From: an uncultured Oscillospiraceae bacterium
GTDB lineage: Bacteria; Bacillota; Clostridia; Oscillospirales; Ruminococcaceae
Assembly (NCBI GenBank): GCA_958448395.1
Contig: CAUDDP010000042.1
Location: 1-18,667 of the forward strand
DNA: 18,667 bases
Reading direction: 5' to 3'
The notes beneath the pieces were generated by a model, which ran no database searches, was not told where the DNA came from, and saw only the letters and a program-made list of their open reading frames with translations. Of this stretch, positions 1 to 5,484 are shown one piece after another; the first letter of the stretch is position 1, and every line of letters begins with the position of its first letter. The position numbers were made by a program, and so were the translations under genes.

Positions 1-23
1 TTCAAATCCCTCTTTCTGCGCCA
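1..23 (+). tRNA. 3' end of a tRNA (partial, isotype unknown)
   Basis: The first 23 bases read as a T-loop (TTCAAAT), the 3' half of the T-stem (CCCTC), the 3' half of the acceptor stem (TTTCTGC), a discriminator G and an encoded CCA. The spacing 7-5-7-1-3 is exactly that of a tRNA 3' end. The rest of the gene lies outside the window, so the stems cannot be closed and the anticodon is not visible. A G discriminator is common in Asn, Asp, Ser and Glu tRNAs but does not settle the identity. Confidence 0.8.
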
Positions 24-35
24 AGCAAATTTTTG

Positions 36-82
36 AAAAAACAGCGTAATTTCGGTAATGTGCCGATTTTACGCTGTTTTTT
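36..82 (+). terminator. Rho-independent terminator after the tRNA
   Basis: A perfect 14-bp stem pairs 36-49 (AAAAAACAGCGTAA) with 69-82 (TTACGCTGTTTTTT), with an inner TCGG/CCGA stem at 52-55 and 63-66. The 3' arm itself ends in six T residues. It lies 12 bases after the tRNA CCA and before the promoter of the next gene, so it most likely ends the tRNA transcript. Confidence 0.85.
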
Positions 83-110
83 ATATCTAATAAAAATAAT
101 AACCATTATT

Positions 111-131
111 AAATGAAAATTATTTTCATTT
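111..131. promoter_or_regulatory. Fur-family operator candidate (21-bp perfect palindrome)
   Basis: Positions 111-120 and 122-131 are exact reverse complements around T121. The inner 15 bases, TGAAAATTATTTTCA (114-128), match the 7-1-7 Fur box TGATAATnATTATCA at all but one position in each half. A second AT-rich inverted repeat (AATAAT, AACC, ATTATT) abuts it at 95-110. The palindrome ends 4 bases before the -35 of the promoter at 136-164, so a bound protein would touch the polymerase site. The region is AT-rich, and PerR or Zur sites look similar, so the regulator is not certain. Confidence 0.5.
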
Positions 132-135
132 TCTC

Positions 136-164
136 TTGCAGAAAATCCAAAACCATGTTATAAT
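136..164 (+). promoter_or_regulatory. Sigma-A promoter of the NrdD-like small gene
   Basis: TTGCAG (136-141), a 17-base spacer and TATAAT (159-164), with a TG one base upstream of the -10 (extended -10). The predicted start near 171 gives a leader of about 40 bases before the ATG at 210. Confidence 0.8.
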
Positions 165-209
165 AATAGCAGCAGACGCTATCCACACTTCAGAAACGGA
201 GGATTGAAA

Positions 210-485
210 ATGGTATACGAAAATATACAGGTTCATGTTACAGGCGGTACAATTCCAGAGGAAGAAATCAAAGCCTATGTTGCACACAGCAAGAAAACCT
301 ATCCCAATCGGAAGATTGAACAGTTGGATATTCATGTAGATGGTGACTTTGTCGACTTAAGATGTCAATTTGCACCGGAAAACTTTGAACGTATTCGCCG
401 TATCACTGGTTATCTGGTTGGCACTTTGGATCGATTTAATGATGCCAAACGTGCTGAAGTAAAAGACCGTGTAAAGCATATGTAA
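210..485 (+). CDS. Stand-alone NrdD-type glycyl-radical domain protein
   Basis: The product is 91 residues. I chose the ATG at 210, seven bases after GGAGG (198-202), over an in-frame TTG at 204 that crowds that site. The last 30 residues carry RRITGYL (63-69), FNDAK (76-80) and EVKDRVKH (83-90). These follow the C-terminal glycyl-radical segment of class III anaerobic ribonucleotide reductase, which in E. coli NrdD reads RRVCGYL then FNAGK then EVKRRVKH. The candidate radical glycine is G67. A full NrdD has roughly 600-700 residues and a CxxC zinc site just before this segment. Here there is only a 60-residue N-terminal part with a single Cys (C52) and no catalytic barrel. By analogy with GrcA/YfiD, the spare glycyl-radical domain of pyruvate formate-lyase, it could be a repair or replacement subunit, but that role is inference. 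It is monocistronic, with its own promoter, a Fur-like box and a terminator. Confidence 0.75.
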   Translation: MVYENIQVHVTGGTIPEEEIKAYVAHSKKTYPNRKIEQLDIHVDGDFVDLRCQFAPENFERIRRITGYLVGTLDRFNDAKRAEVKDRVKHM

Positions 486-514
486 TATGCTACTATTTGA
501 AATGGAAACAGCAA

Positions 515-550
515 CCCCGTTCGATCTTGTACCGTCGAACGGGGCTTTTT
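515..550 (+). terminator. Rho-independent terminator after the NrdD-like gene
   Basis: The 10-bp perfect stem CCCCGTTCGA (515-524) and TCGAACGGGG (535-544) has a 10-base loop and is followed by C and TTTTT. It sits 29 bases after the stop codon at 483-485. Confidence 0.9.
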
Positions 551-680
551 CTGCTGTTTTGCAACATTTTCTTTTCTTGCCGCTTTATCAGTTTCAACCT
601 GTTCGCTGAAAACTGCTGCTATGCAGAAAAAAGAAACATACTGCCATACATATTAGAAAAAGAAATTAGAATGGCTGCGG

Positions 681-860
681 TTACTGCATCTTATAGGCAT
701 CAATCATCTTCTTGACCATCATACCACCGATAGAGCCAGCCTGTCTTGCAGTCAGATCACCATTGTAACCCTGCTTCAGGTTGACACCAACCTCGTTGGC
801 AGATTCCATCTTAAAACGTTCCATGGCTTCTTTGCCCTTCTGCGTAAATTCGCCCTTCAT
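681..860 (-). CDS. Small acid-soluble spore protein, alpha/beta type
   Basis: The product has 59 residues and belongs to the alpha/beta SASP family, DNA-binding proteins that coat and protect the chromosome in the dormant spore. The core reads NEVGVNLKQGYNGDL then TARQAGSIGG then MVKKMIDAY, matching both conserved family blocks: the EVGV segment, near the site cut by the GPR protease at germination, and the GSxGG segment. The length is typical. I set the start at the ATG ending at 860, preceded by AAAGGTG nine bases upstream; the longer GTG start at 872 falls inside that ribosome binding site. The leader holds a GC hairpin with a GAAA loop (plus-strand 928-941). The gene stands alone and a sporulation-type promoter lies upstream. 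No clear terminator follows it. Confidence 0.9.
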   Translation of the reverse strand: MKGEFTQKGKEAMERFKMESANEVGVNLKQGYNGDLTARQAGSIGGMMVKKMIDAYKMQ

Positions 861-947
861 ATTCAAAAACACCTTTCTTATTCAAATTCATCTGCATCTC
901 TTGTGAAAACAAGAACTGCATTTCTGTCGGCGTTTCCGCCGCAATAG

Positions 948-976
948 TAGTATATCACAAAGTGCAACATCTATCA
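948..976 (-). promoter_or_regulatory. Possible sigma-G-type promoter of the SASP gene
   Basis: Reading the minus strand, TGATA (976-972) is followed by a 17-base spacer and TATACTA (954-948). This resembles the forespore sigma-G/F pattern, a -35 close to GNATA and a -10 of CATnnTA, with one change in the -10. SASP genes are sigma-G targets in the spore-formers studied. The leader would be about 80 bases. Confidence 0.4.
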
Positions 977-1047
977 CAGGTAGTTTTTTCGCATTTTTTT
1001 TGCAATCGAATGGAAAAAGAGGGCCACAATCGCCTTTATTTTTTAAT

Positions 1048-1317
1048 GTGAGTTCGACGAGAATGCATTCTACCGTTACCAAAACTCTAATTGCAGCGTT
1101 CCGCAGGGGACAGCTTGTCCCCTGCACCCCTCCGCCAAGCTGAATCAGCTTGACCATAGTCGCCTACGGCGTGCAATCGTTTCCCACCCTTGAGGGCATA
1201 CAATGCCCTATCTTCTCCATTTCATAACGATGGGTGGACTGTCGGCGGCGACTCGCCGCCTGAATCAGCTTGACCGCAGTTGCCATTCGGCAGATAAAAC
1301 GCTCTCATCGAACTCAC
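1048..1317. repeat. Hairpin-rich element with terminal inverted repeats (MITE-like)
   Basis: The ends are inverted copies: GTGAGTTCGACGAGAATGC begins at 1048, and the reverse complement from 1317 begins GTGAGTTCGATGAGAGCG, giving 17 of 22 matching positions. Inside are six small perfect hairpins: 1103-1125 (10-bp stem), 1137-1151, 1161-1171, 1193-1209, 1244-1260 (GGCGGCG, ACT, CGCCGCC) and 1281-1292. A 15-mer, TGAATCAGCTTGACC, occurs at 1141 and again at 1261, exactly 120 bases apart. Most of that unit recurs at 12181-12227. No ORF in it looks real and there is no transposase, so it resembles a non-autonomous element or a structured RNA-bearing repeat. It ends 6 bases from the stop codon of the ClpC-like gene and may serve as its 3' end. 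The rest of the gene-free stretch 861-1322 holds only the SASP promoter and leader. Confidence 0.65.
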
Positions 1318-1322
1318 GTTTT

Positions 1323-3578
1323 TTAACTGGAATGCACCGCTGTATTCTCCTTGGTCAACAAAAACATATTTTCTTTTGCCGACAACAAAACCTGATCGCC
1401 GGCTGCAATGGTCTGCTGCAATAATCGCTGTGCAAGCGGCGTTTCTACCTGCTCTGTCAGATACCGCCGCATAGGACGTGCACCATATCGTCCGGTATCT
1501 GGTGCAGCTGCAAGCTGTCTCACAGCTGCCTCTGTAAAATGCAGCTGTACATGTAACTGTTCCATTCGTTTCTGCAAATTTTGCAGCTGCTTTTTTGCAA
1601 TCTGGCAAAGCTGTTCCTGTGTCAACTTCTGAAAGGGAATGATAGCATCCAACCGCCCTAAAAATTCCGGTGAAAAATATCGCTGTAAGGCTGTTTCACT
1701 GACCGCATTTTCTGTTTGCAGAAAACCGGCTGGCGGCTTACTCTCCCCACCACCCAGATTGGAAGTTAAAATCAATAACGCATTTGTAAAGTCTGTTTTT
1801 CTACCGTTTGCATCTGTCAATACACCATCCTCCATAATTTGCAGCAGAATATTACAAACATCTGGATGTGCCTTTTCAATTTCATCAAAAAGAATCACAC
1901 AATATGGTCTCTTCCGCACCCGTTCACAAAGTGTACCACCCTCATCATATCCTACATATCCGGGCGGTGCACCAATCAACTTGGAAACGGTATGCTTTTC
2001 CATGTATTCCGACATATCAAATCGAATCAAACTATTTTTGTCATCAAAAAGATGCAGGGCAGCAGCTTTTGCCAATGCTGTCTTTCCAACACCTGTTGGC
2101 CCTGTAAATAAAAAGCAACCAATCGGACGGTTTTCCTCTCGCAAGCCCGTTCTGGCTCGCACCAAAGCCGCAGAAAGCTGCTGAATCGCCGCTGTATGTC
2201 CGATAATCTGCTGACTCAACTCCTGCTCTAAGGTCATCAAACGCTGCTGCTGTGCAGTTGTAATCTTTTTTACCGGAATTCCAATTCGCATGGAAACCAC
2301 TTCTGCCAAATCCATTTCTTCCACCACTGGTGTCTGCACATGATTGTGCTCACATCGAATTCTGGCACGAGAACACGCTTCATCCAGTAAATCAATTGCT
2401 TTATCTGGTAAGTAGCGGTCATGTAAATAGCGAACAGAACAAGCAATTGCCTGTCGTAGAATCGCATCCGGAATATCGACATGATGAAAGCTGGAATATG
2501 TCTCCCGCAACCCACAGAGAATCGAAAAACAGGCATCTGTACTTGGCTCTAATACTTGAATAGGTTGAAACCGACGCTCCAGAGCACTGTCTTTTTCAAT
2601 GTATTTGCGAAATTCCTCCGTTGTCGTTGCACCAATCAACTTGATTTCTCCACGAGCTAACTGTGGCTTCAACATATTCGCAGCATCAATGGCACCCTCT
2701 GCTGCACCTGCTCCTACAATGGTATGCAGTTCATCAATAAACAGAATAATACTACCATGCTGCATTGCCTCTTGCAAACAATTCCGAAATCGCTCTTCAA
2801 AATCGCCACGATACTTTGCACCAGAGAGCAAGGCTGGCAGATCCAACGAAAAAATATGCTGCTGGAGCAGGGCTTCCGGCACTTCTCCTCTCAAAATCTT
2901 CTGTGCTACCCCTTCCACAATCGCTGTTTTTCCAACACCAGCATCTCCAATTAAACAAGGATTATTTTTTGTCCGACGTGCAAGAATCTGTATCATCTGC
3001 TGCAACTCCTGTTCCCGTCCAATCACAGGATCATAGCGATGCAGCAAAGCAGGATCTGTCATCCATTTTCCATACTGAAACAAGTTCGGCAGGGCTTTTT
3101 TTGAAATCCGTTCTGTTCGCTGATAATCCATACGAATATGACAATTCGTTTCCTCCCGACAAACCGTACCCAATTGGTTGAGGCTAATGCCCAACTTTTT
3201 CAAGATGGCAACTGCGGTACAGCAAGGTGTATGCAGAATCGCACGCAATAGATGTTCTGTACCGGCAAGGCTGCGATTTTCTTCCTTTGCAAATGATTTT
3301 GCCTGCTGCATAATTTCACAAAGTGCCGGCGTGAGACAATCCTCCTGCACCTGTGCGGGAATGCCTCTTCCCACCAGTTCCACCAACGCATTCCGTACCC
3401 GCTGTGTGGTAATCCGCTGTGCAGACAGCATTGCTGCTGCCGCATTACTTCCTTCTTCCAGCAAGCCGAGCAGCAAATGTTCGCTGCCAATGTAGGTATG
3501 TCCCAATTCTTCCGCTGCACAGATTGCTTCTTTCAAAGCAAGAATGGCTTTTCCTGTAAACCCGTCTGTATATCGCAT
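1323..3578 (-). CDS. ClpC-type AAA+ unfoldase lacking the M domain
   Basis: The product is a 751-residue Hsp100 unfoldase that would feed substrates to a protease ring such as ClpP. The N domain has two Clp-N repeats (GHTYIGSEHLLLGLL near 26-40, then SLAGTEHLLRAIL near 103-115). D1 has Walker A GDAGVGKT (211-218) and Walker B LFIDE (279-283). D2 has Walker A GPTGVGKT (493-500) and Walker B ILFDE (562-566). B. subtilis ClpC is about 810 residues and carries a coiled-coil M domain with a UVR-like motif between D1 and D2. Here DEACSRARIR runs almost directly into DLAEVVSMRIGIPV, so that adaptor-binding domain is missing. The ClpP-docking loop of D2 shows AGF (617-619) where VGF, LGF or IGF is usual. 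The ATG at 3578 follows AGAAAGG by 10 bases; a TTG at 3584 is possible. ctsR, mcsA and mcsB, the classical clpC neighbours, are absent. I therefore call it ClpC-like rather than clpC. Confidence 0.88.
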   Translation of the reverse strand: MRYTDGFTGKAILALKEAICAAEELGHTYIGSEHLLLGLLEEGSNAAAAMLSAQRITTQRVRNALVELVGRGIPAQVQEDCLTPALCEIMQQAKSFAKEENRSLAGTEHLLRAILHTPCCTAVAILKKLGISLNQLGTVCREETNCHIRMDYQRTERISKKALPNLFQYGKWMTDPALLHRYDPVIGREQELQQMIQILARRTKNNPCLIGDAGVGKTAIVEGVAQKILRGEVPEALLQQHIFSLDLPALLSGAKYRGDFEERFRNCLQEAMQHGSIILFIDELHTIVGAGAAEGAIDAANMLKPQLARGEIKLIGATTTEEFRKYIEKDSALERRFQPIQVLEPSTDACFSILCGLRETYSSFHHVDIPDAILRQAIACSVRYLHDRYLPDKAIDLLDEACSRARIRCEHNHVQTPVVEEMDLAEVVSMRIGIPVKKITTAQQQRLMTLEQELSQQIIGHTAAIQQLSAALVRARTGLREENRPIGCFLFTGPTGVGKTALAKAAALHLFDDKNSLIRFDMSEYMEKHTVSKLIGAPPGYVGYDEGGTLCERVRKRPYCVILFDEIEKAHPDVCNILLQIMEDGVLTDANGRKTDFTNALLILTSNLGGGESKPPAGFLQTENAVSETALQRYFSPEFLGRLDAIIPFQKLTQEQLCQIAKKQLQNLQKRMEQLHVQLHFTEAAVRQLAAAPDTGRYGARPMRRYLTEQVETPLAQRLLQQTIAAGDQVLLSAKENMFLLTKENTAVHSS

Positions 3579-3610
3579 ACACAAAATTCCTTTCTTGTCT
3601 CATATGATTT

Positions 3611-3639
3611 TAGTATGCCATAAAACAGTTGCATTATCT
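3611..3639 (-). promoter_or_regulatory. Possible forespore-type promoter of the ClpC-like gene
   Basis: On the minus strand AGATA (3639-3635), a 17-base spacer and CATACTA (3617-3611). The -10 fits the sigma-F/G consensus CATnnTA exactly, and spacing and -35 resemble the site before the SASP gene. The -35 is weak, and I see no good sigma-A promoter or CIRCE/CtsR site in the 160-base gap. The leader would be about 25 bases. Confidence 0.3.
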
Positions 3640-3659
3640 GTCGAAGCAGGAACCCTTTT

Positions 3660-3687
3660 TTGACTTTTGCATATGATGTACTATGAA
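3660..3687 (+). promoter_or_regulatory. Possible sigma-A promoter of the Cys-rich peptide gene
   Basis: TTGACT (3660-3665), a 16-base spacer and TATGAA (3682-3687). The -35 is good and the -10 poor. The start would lie about 45 bases before the ATG at 3741. Confidence 0.3.
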
Positions 3688-3740
3688 ACAGACAAAAAAC
3701 CGCCTGTTTCAAATTTAATCTACAAAAGGAGTCATGAGTT

Positions 3741-3878
3741 ATGTGTGGATGCGAAGGAAATAACGGTTGCTGGTGGATCATCATTCTGATTGTACTGTTC
3801 TTTGTTTGCTGCGGTGGCTGCGGCGGCAGCTGTGGCTGCAATAACAACCTGAACACTGGTTGTGGCTGTGGCTGCTAA
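3741..3878 (+). CDS. 45-residue Cys/Gly-rich membrane peptide
   Basis: The ATG at 3741 follows AAAAGGAG (3724-3731). The peptide begins MCGCEGNNGC, continues with one hydrophobic helix, WWIIILIVLFFV (11-22), and ends in a tail of Cys, Gly and Asn finishing GCGCGC. Eleven of 45 residues are Cys. The shape, a single membrane span with a Gly/Cys-rich flank, resembles the short YjcZ-like and high-cysteine peptides of spore-forming Firmicutes, some of which are spore-associated; assignment to such a family is tentative. The many Cys could bind metal or cross-link on a spore surface. An overlapping ATG at 3734 gives only nine codons and is not used. Two hairpins follow the gene. The nearest sporulation gene is the SASP about 3 kb away, so context gives only weak support. 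Confidence 0.7.
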   Translation: MCGCEGNNGCWWIIILIVLFFVCCGGCGGSCGCNNNLNTGCGCGC

Positions 3879-3910
3879 GTTTTCCTAACCGAAACAACGC
3901 CAGATAAAAG

Positions 3911-3932
3911 CCCCCTGCCAATTGGCAGGGGG
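3911..3932 (+). other. Perfect 22-bp GC-rich palindrome
   Basis: CCCCCTGCCAA is followed directly by its reverse complement, 32 bases after the Cys-rich peptide stop. There is no T run after it, so it is not a standard terminator. It could slow polymerase or protect the 3' end of the mRNA ahead of the real terminator at 3953. Confidence 0.5.
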
Positions 3933-3952
3933 TTGCAACATTTCAGCTTTGT

Positions 3953-3997
3953 AAAACCACTTTTGAACCACTTGGTCAAAGGTGGTTTTTTATTTTT
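3953..3997 (+). terminator. Rho-independent terminator
   Basis: AAAACCACTTTTGAACC (3953-3969) pairs with GGTCAAAGGTGGTTTT (3974-3989), with one bulge and one G-T pair, around a four-base loop, and is followed by TTATTTTTAT. It ends the Cys-rich peptide transcript and insulates the promoter that starts at 4001. Confidence 0.8.
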
Positions 3998-4000
3998 ATC

Positions 4001-4029
4001 TTGACCCTTTTGTGATATTAGTGTATAAT
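4001..4029 (+). promoter_or_regulatory. Consensus sigma-A promoter of the 49-residue gene
   Basis: TTGACC (4001-4006), exactly 17 bases, TATAAT (4024-4029). Eleven of the twelve core bases match consensus. The leader to the ATG at 4072 is about 35 bases. Confidence 0.85.
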
Positions 4030-4071
4030 AAAATTGTATTTAGTTCTTACTTTTATAAGGAGGTTTTTAAA

Positions 4072-4221
4072 ATGCCTATATTTGAAATTTATATAGAGGA
4101 CGAATTATTATTAAGCGAAGAGTTTTCCGTTGATTTTGAAGCCGGTGAAATTCTTGAAGAGTTTTCCACCGTAAAGCGTGATGAACATTATAAATGGATT
4201 CCTGTATTTTTTATGATTTGA
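4072..4221 (+). CDS. Small acidic protein of unknown function
   Basis: The product has 49 residues, begins MPIFEIYIEDELLLSEEF and ends WIPVFFMI. About a third of residues are Asp or Glu, mostly in the first 33 positions; the C-terminus is hydrophobic. The reading frame is open further upstream, but the ATG at 4072 follows AAGGAGG (4057-4063) by 8 bases and lies behind a consensus promoter, so this start is well supported. I recognise no family. It could be an intact small protein or the N-terminal remnant of a longer one. It is transcribed alone: the next promoter begins 4 bases after its stop codon. Its base composition is more AT-rich than the large genes around it. Confidence 0.6.
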   Translation: MPIFEIYIEDELLLSEEFSVDFEAGEILEEFSTVKRDEHYKWIPVFFMI

Positions 4222-4224
4222 GGA

Positions 4225-4253
4225 TTGACTTTTTCAGGCGGCAATGCTATAAT
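4225..4253 (+). promoter_or_regulatory. Consensus sigma-A promoter of the 63-residue gene
   Basis: TTGACT (4225-4230), 17 bases, TATAAT (4248-4253), with TG one base upstream of the -10. The -35 starts 4 bases after the stop codon of the preceding gene. The leader to the TTG start at 4291 is about 30 bases. Confidence 0.85.
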
Positions 4254-4290
4254 AAAATTACCGAAAATCAAAATAGAAAGGAGTACTACA

Positions 4291-4482
4291 TTGAACGTGA
4301 AATTTGAACATCTTGTTCTGGAGAACAAGAAGACCACCACAGCGGAATTGTTCGGTCATCGGGAAGTCATTGAAAAGTATGCCAAGGAAGGTTATCATTA
4401 TGCCGGTTTCGTACCGACCTTGTTTGGCCCAAGTGGCAAAATGATCGAGTTGGACTTGGTATTTGAAAAGGAAACGAAGTAA
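4291..4482 (+). CDS. Small protein, possibly DUF4177-like
   Basis: The product has 63 residues. It starts at TTG (4291), seven bases after AAAGGAG (4277-4283); a GTG two codons later is too far from that site. The pattern, an N-terminal beta strand (FEHLVLE), a short helix (EVIEKYAKEGYHYAGFVP) and a C-terminal strand (ELDLVFEKE), resembles DUF4177, small proteins with a KEGW-like turn followed by strands. The match is by eye and loose. It has its own strong promoter. A distant AAAAAGCA/TGCTTTTT inverted repeat (4509-4516 and 4551-4558) may form its transcription end. Function unknown. Confidence 0.55.
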   Translation: MNVKFEHLVLENKKTTTAELFGHREVIEKYAKEGYHYAGFVPTLFGPSGKMIELDLVFEKETK

Positions 4483-4557
4483 TCCACCCTTTTCACTTAT
4501 AAACATTCAAAAAGCAAACCAACTGCACTGCAAAATGGGAGTATTTATTCTGCTTTT

Positions 4558-4827
4558 TTATCTTTTATTTTTCCAAAAAAACAATAAAAGCAAAGAAAAT
4601 ATGATGATAAAAAATTGAATTATAATTATAGGCCAACAAATCCAAATATACACTATAAAAGTTTTTATAAATGCCTCTATTCCAAATACTTCTGTTCCCC
4701 TAAAATCAAAAATGAACCCTGCTACCATATTTTTAATTGCAACTACAAACACACAAAAAAACGGAAGACAGGCAAATGACAGCAATAAAGTGATTACGAT
4801 ATTTTTAATACTTCTTCTTTTTTTCAC
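4558..4827 (-). CDS. Small membrane protein of unknown function
   Basis: The product has 89 residues. A basic N-terminus (MKKRRSIK) is followed by hydrophobic segments near 10-39 and 54-84, the second long enough for one or two spans, and a basic end (WKNKR). It starts at GTG (4827) with AAGGAAG about 10 bases upstream. I recognise no family. It is markedly AT-rich, and the stretch 4483-4870 that holds it differs in composition from the genes on either side, which suggests recent acquisition or relaxed selection. It is isolated: the tiny genes upstream run the other way, and the 3' hairpin of the next minus-strand gene lies at 4892-4921. Confidence 0.5.
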   Translation of the reverse strand: MKKRRSIKNIVITLLLSFACLPFFCVFVVAIKNMVAGFIFDFRGTEVFGIEAFIKTFIVYIWICWPIIIIQFFIIIFSLLLLFFWKNKR

Positions 4828-4891
4828 CGTTTTCTAACTTCCTTTTCTTCATCATACCATTTTCATCGTATTTCTTCTATTAAGAAGTATA

Positions 4892-4921
4892 TGCTCCTTG
4901 TCCGATATCGGACAAGGAGCA
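4892..4921 (-). terminator. Hairpin terminator downstream of the GH59 operon
   Basis: A perfect 30-base palindrome with arms TGCTCCTTGTCCGAT and its reverse complement, 20 bases after the stop at 4942. The plus strand has ATTTTTATT after it and the minus strand has TATACTTCTT, so the T tail is better on the plus strand. By position it most likely ends the minus-strand unit, possibly in both directions. Confidence 0.6.
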
Positions 4922-4941
4922 TTTTTATTATCCTATCATTT

Positions 4942-5445
4942 TCACTCTGCAAAATGCAGCTGTTCCAGAAACGCAACGCCATAGGGAAACAAATCCATTT
5001 CATGCTGAGCAGAAAAACTGATACAATAAATACGATGCTCTACCATAAACAGGATGGTACAACTCGGCATTTCTGTCCCATTTACGGTAACCGTATACCG
5101 AAACCCATAGGCAGGTGTTTTCTCCCCCAACGTGCCAGTATATTCTGCTTGCTCTGTCATCTCATAGGCATGTAACTCCTGCTTCATGCCATCCGCAAAG
5201 GCATACAGGACATCCAAGGTATCCATATCCGTATAATCCATTGATTCCGGCTCAACACACTGCACACTGATAGAACTGGTGCCATCTGGCAAAAGGCAGT
5301 ACAGCAGACTGTTCGACTGTGGCTGCTGTTCCCAATCCTGCGGAACAGCAAACCGAATGGCACCAAGTGTCTGATGCTGGGATACCGGCAAACTATTTTG
5401 TGTCGTATGAAACAGTGTGTTCCAATGTTCTCTTTCCAGCTTCAT
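4942..5445 (-). CDS. Hypothetical protein, possibly DcrB/PsbP fold
   Basis: The product has 167 residues. The ATG at 5445 follows AAAGGA by 5 bases; longer in-frame starts lack a site. It has no signal peptide or membrane span. The layout, LGAIRFAVPQDWEQ near the start, a strand with SISVQCVEPES, then AYGFRYTVTVNG and ILFMVEHRIYCISFSA near the end, resembles the DcrB/PsbP-like fold (DUF1795 type), where a substrate-free beta sheet follows an F..P..W motif. This is a fold guess, not a family match. It lies 39 bases downstream of the GH59-like gene on the same strand and is probably the last gene of that unit, so the two may work together. Confidence 0.6.
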   Translation of the reverse strand: MKLEREHWNTLFHTTQNSLPVSQHQTLGAIRFAVPQDWEQQPQSNSLLYCLLPDGTSSISVQCVEPESMDYTDMDTLDVLYAFADGMKQELHAYEMTEQAEYTGTLGEKTPAYGFRYTVTVNGTEMPSCTILFMVEHRIYCISFSAQHEMDLFPYGVAFLEQLHFAE

Positions 5446-5484
5446 AACATTCCTTTCTCGTTCTCTATACAAATTGCACAACGA

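Noticed and set aside
888..1157. An 89-codon minus-strand ORF across the left half of the hairpin element.
   Set aside because: It reads through inverted repeats and the SASP promoter region. The protein has no pattern and no ribosome binding site.
1048..1317. A CRISPR array, suggested by the repeated 15-mer.
   Set aside because: There are only two units 120 bases apart, with no spacers of regular length and no cas genes.
3585..3740. A CIRCE or CtsR operator in front of the ClpC-like gene.
   Set aside because: I see neither the TTAGCACTC inverted repeat nor a tandem GGTCAAA heptad in this gap.
3982..4071. A 30-codon upstream extension of the 49-residue acidic protein.
   Set aside because: It would start inside the preceding terminator and upstream of the promoter at 4001-4029, and the downstream ATG has a perfect Shine-Dalgarno sequence.
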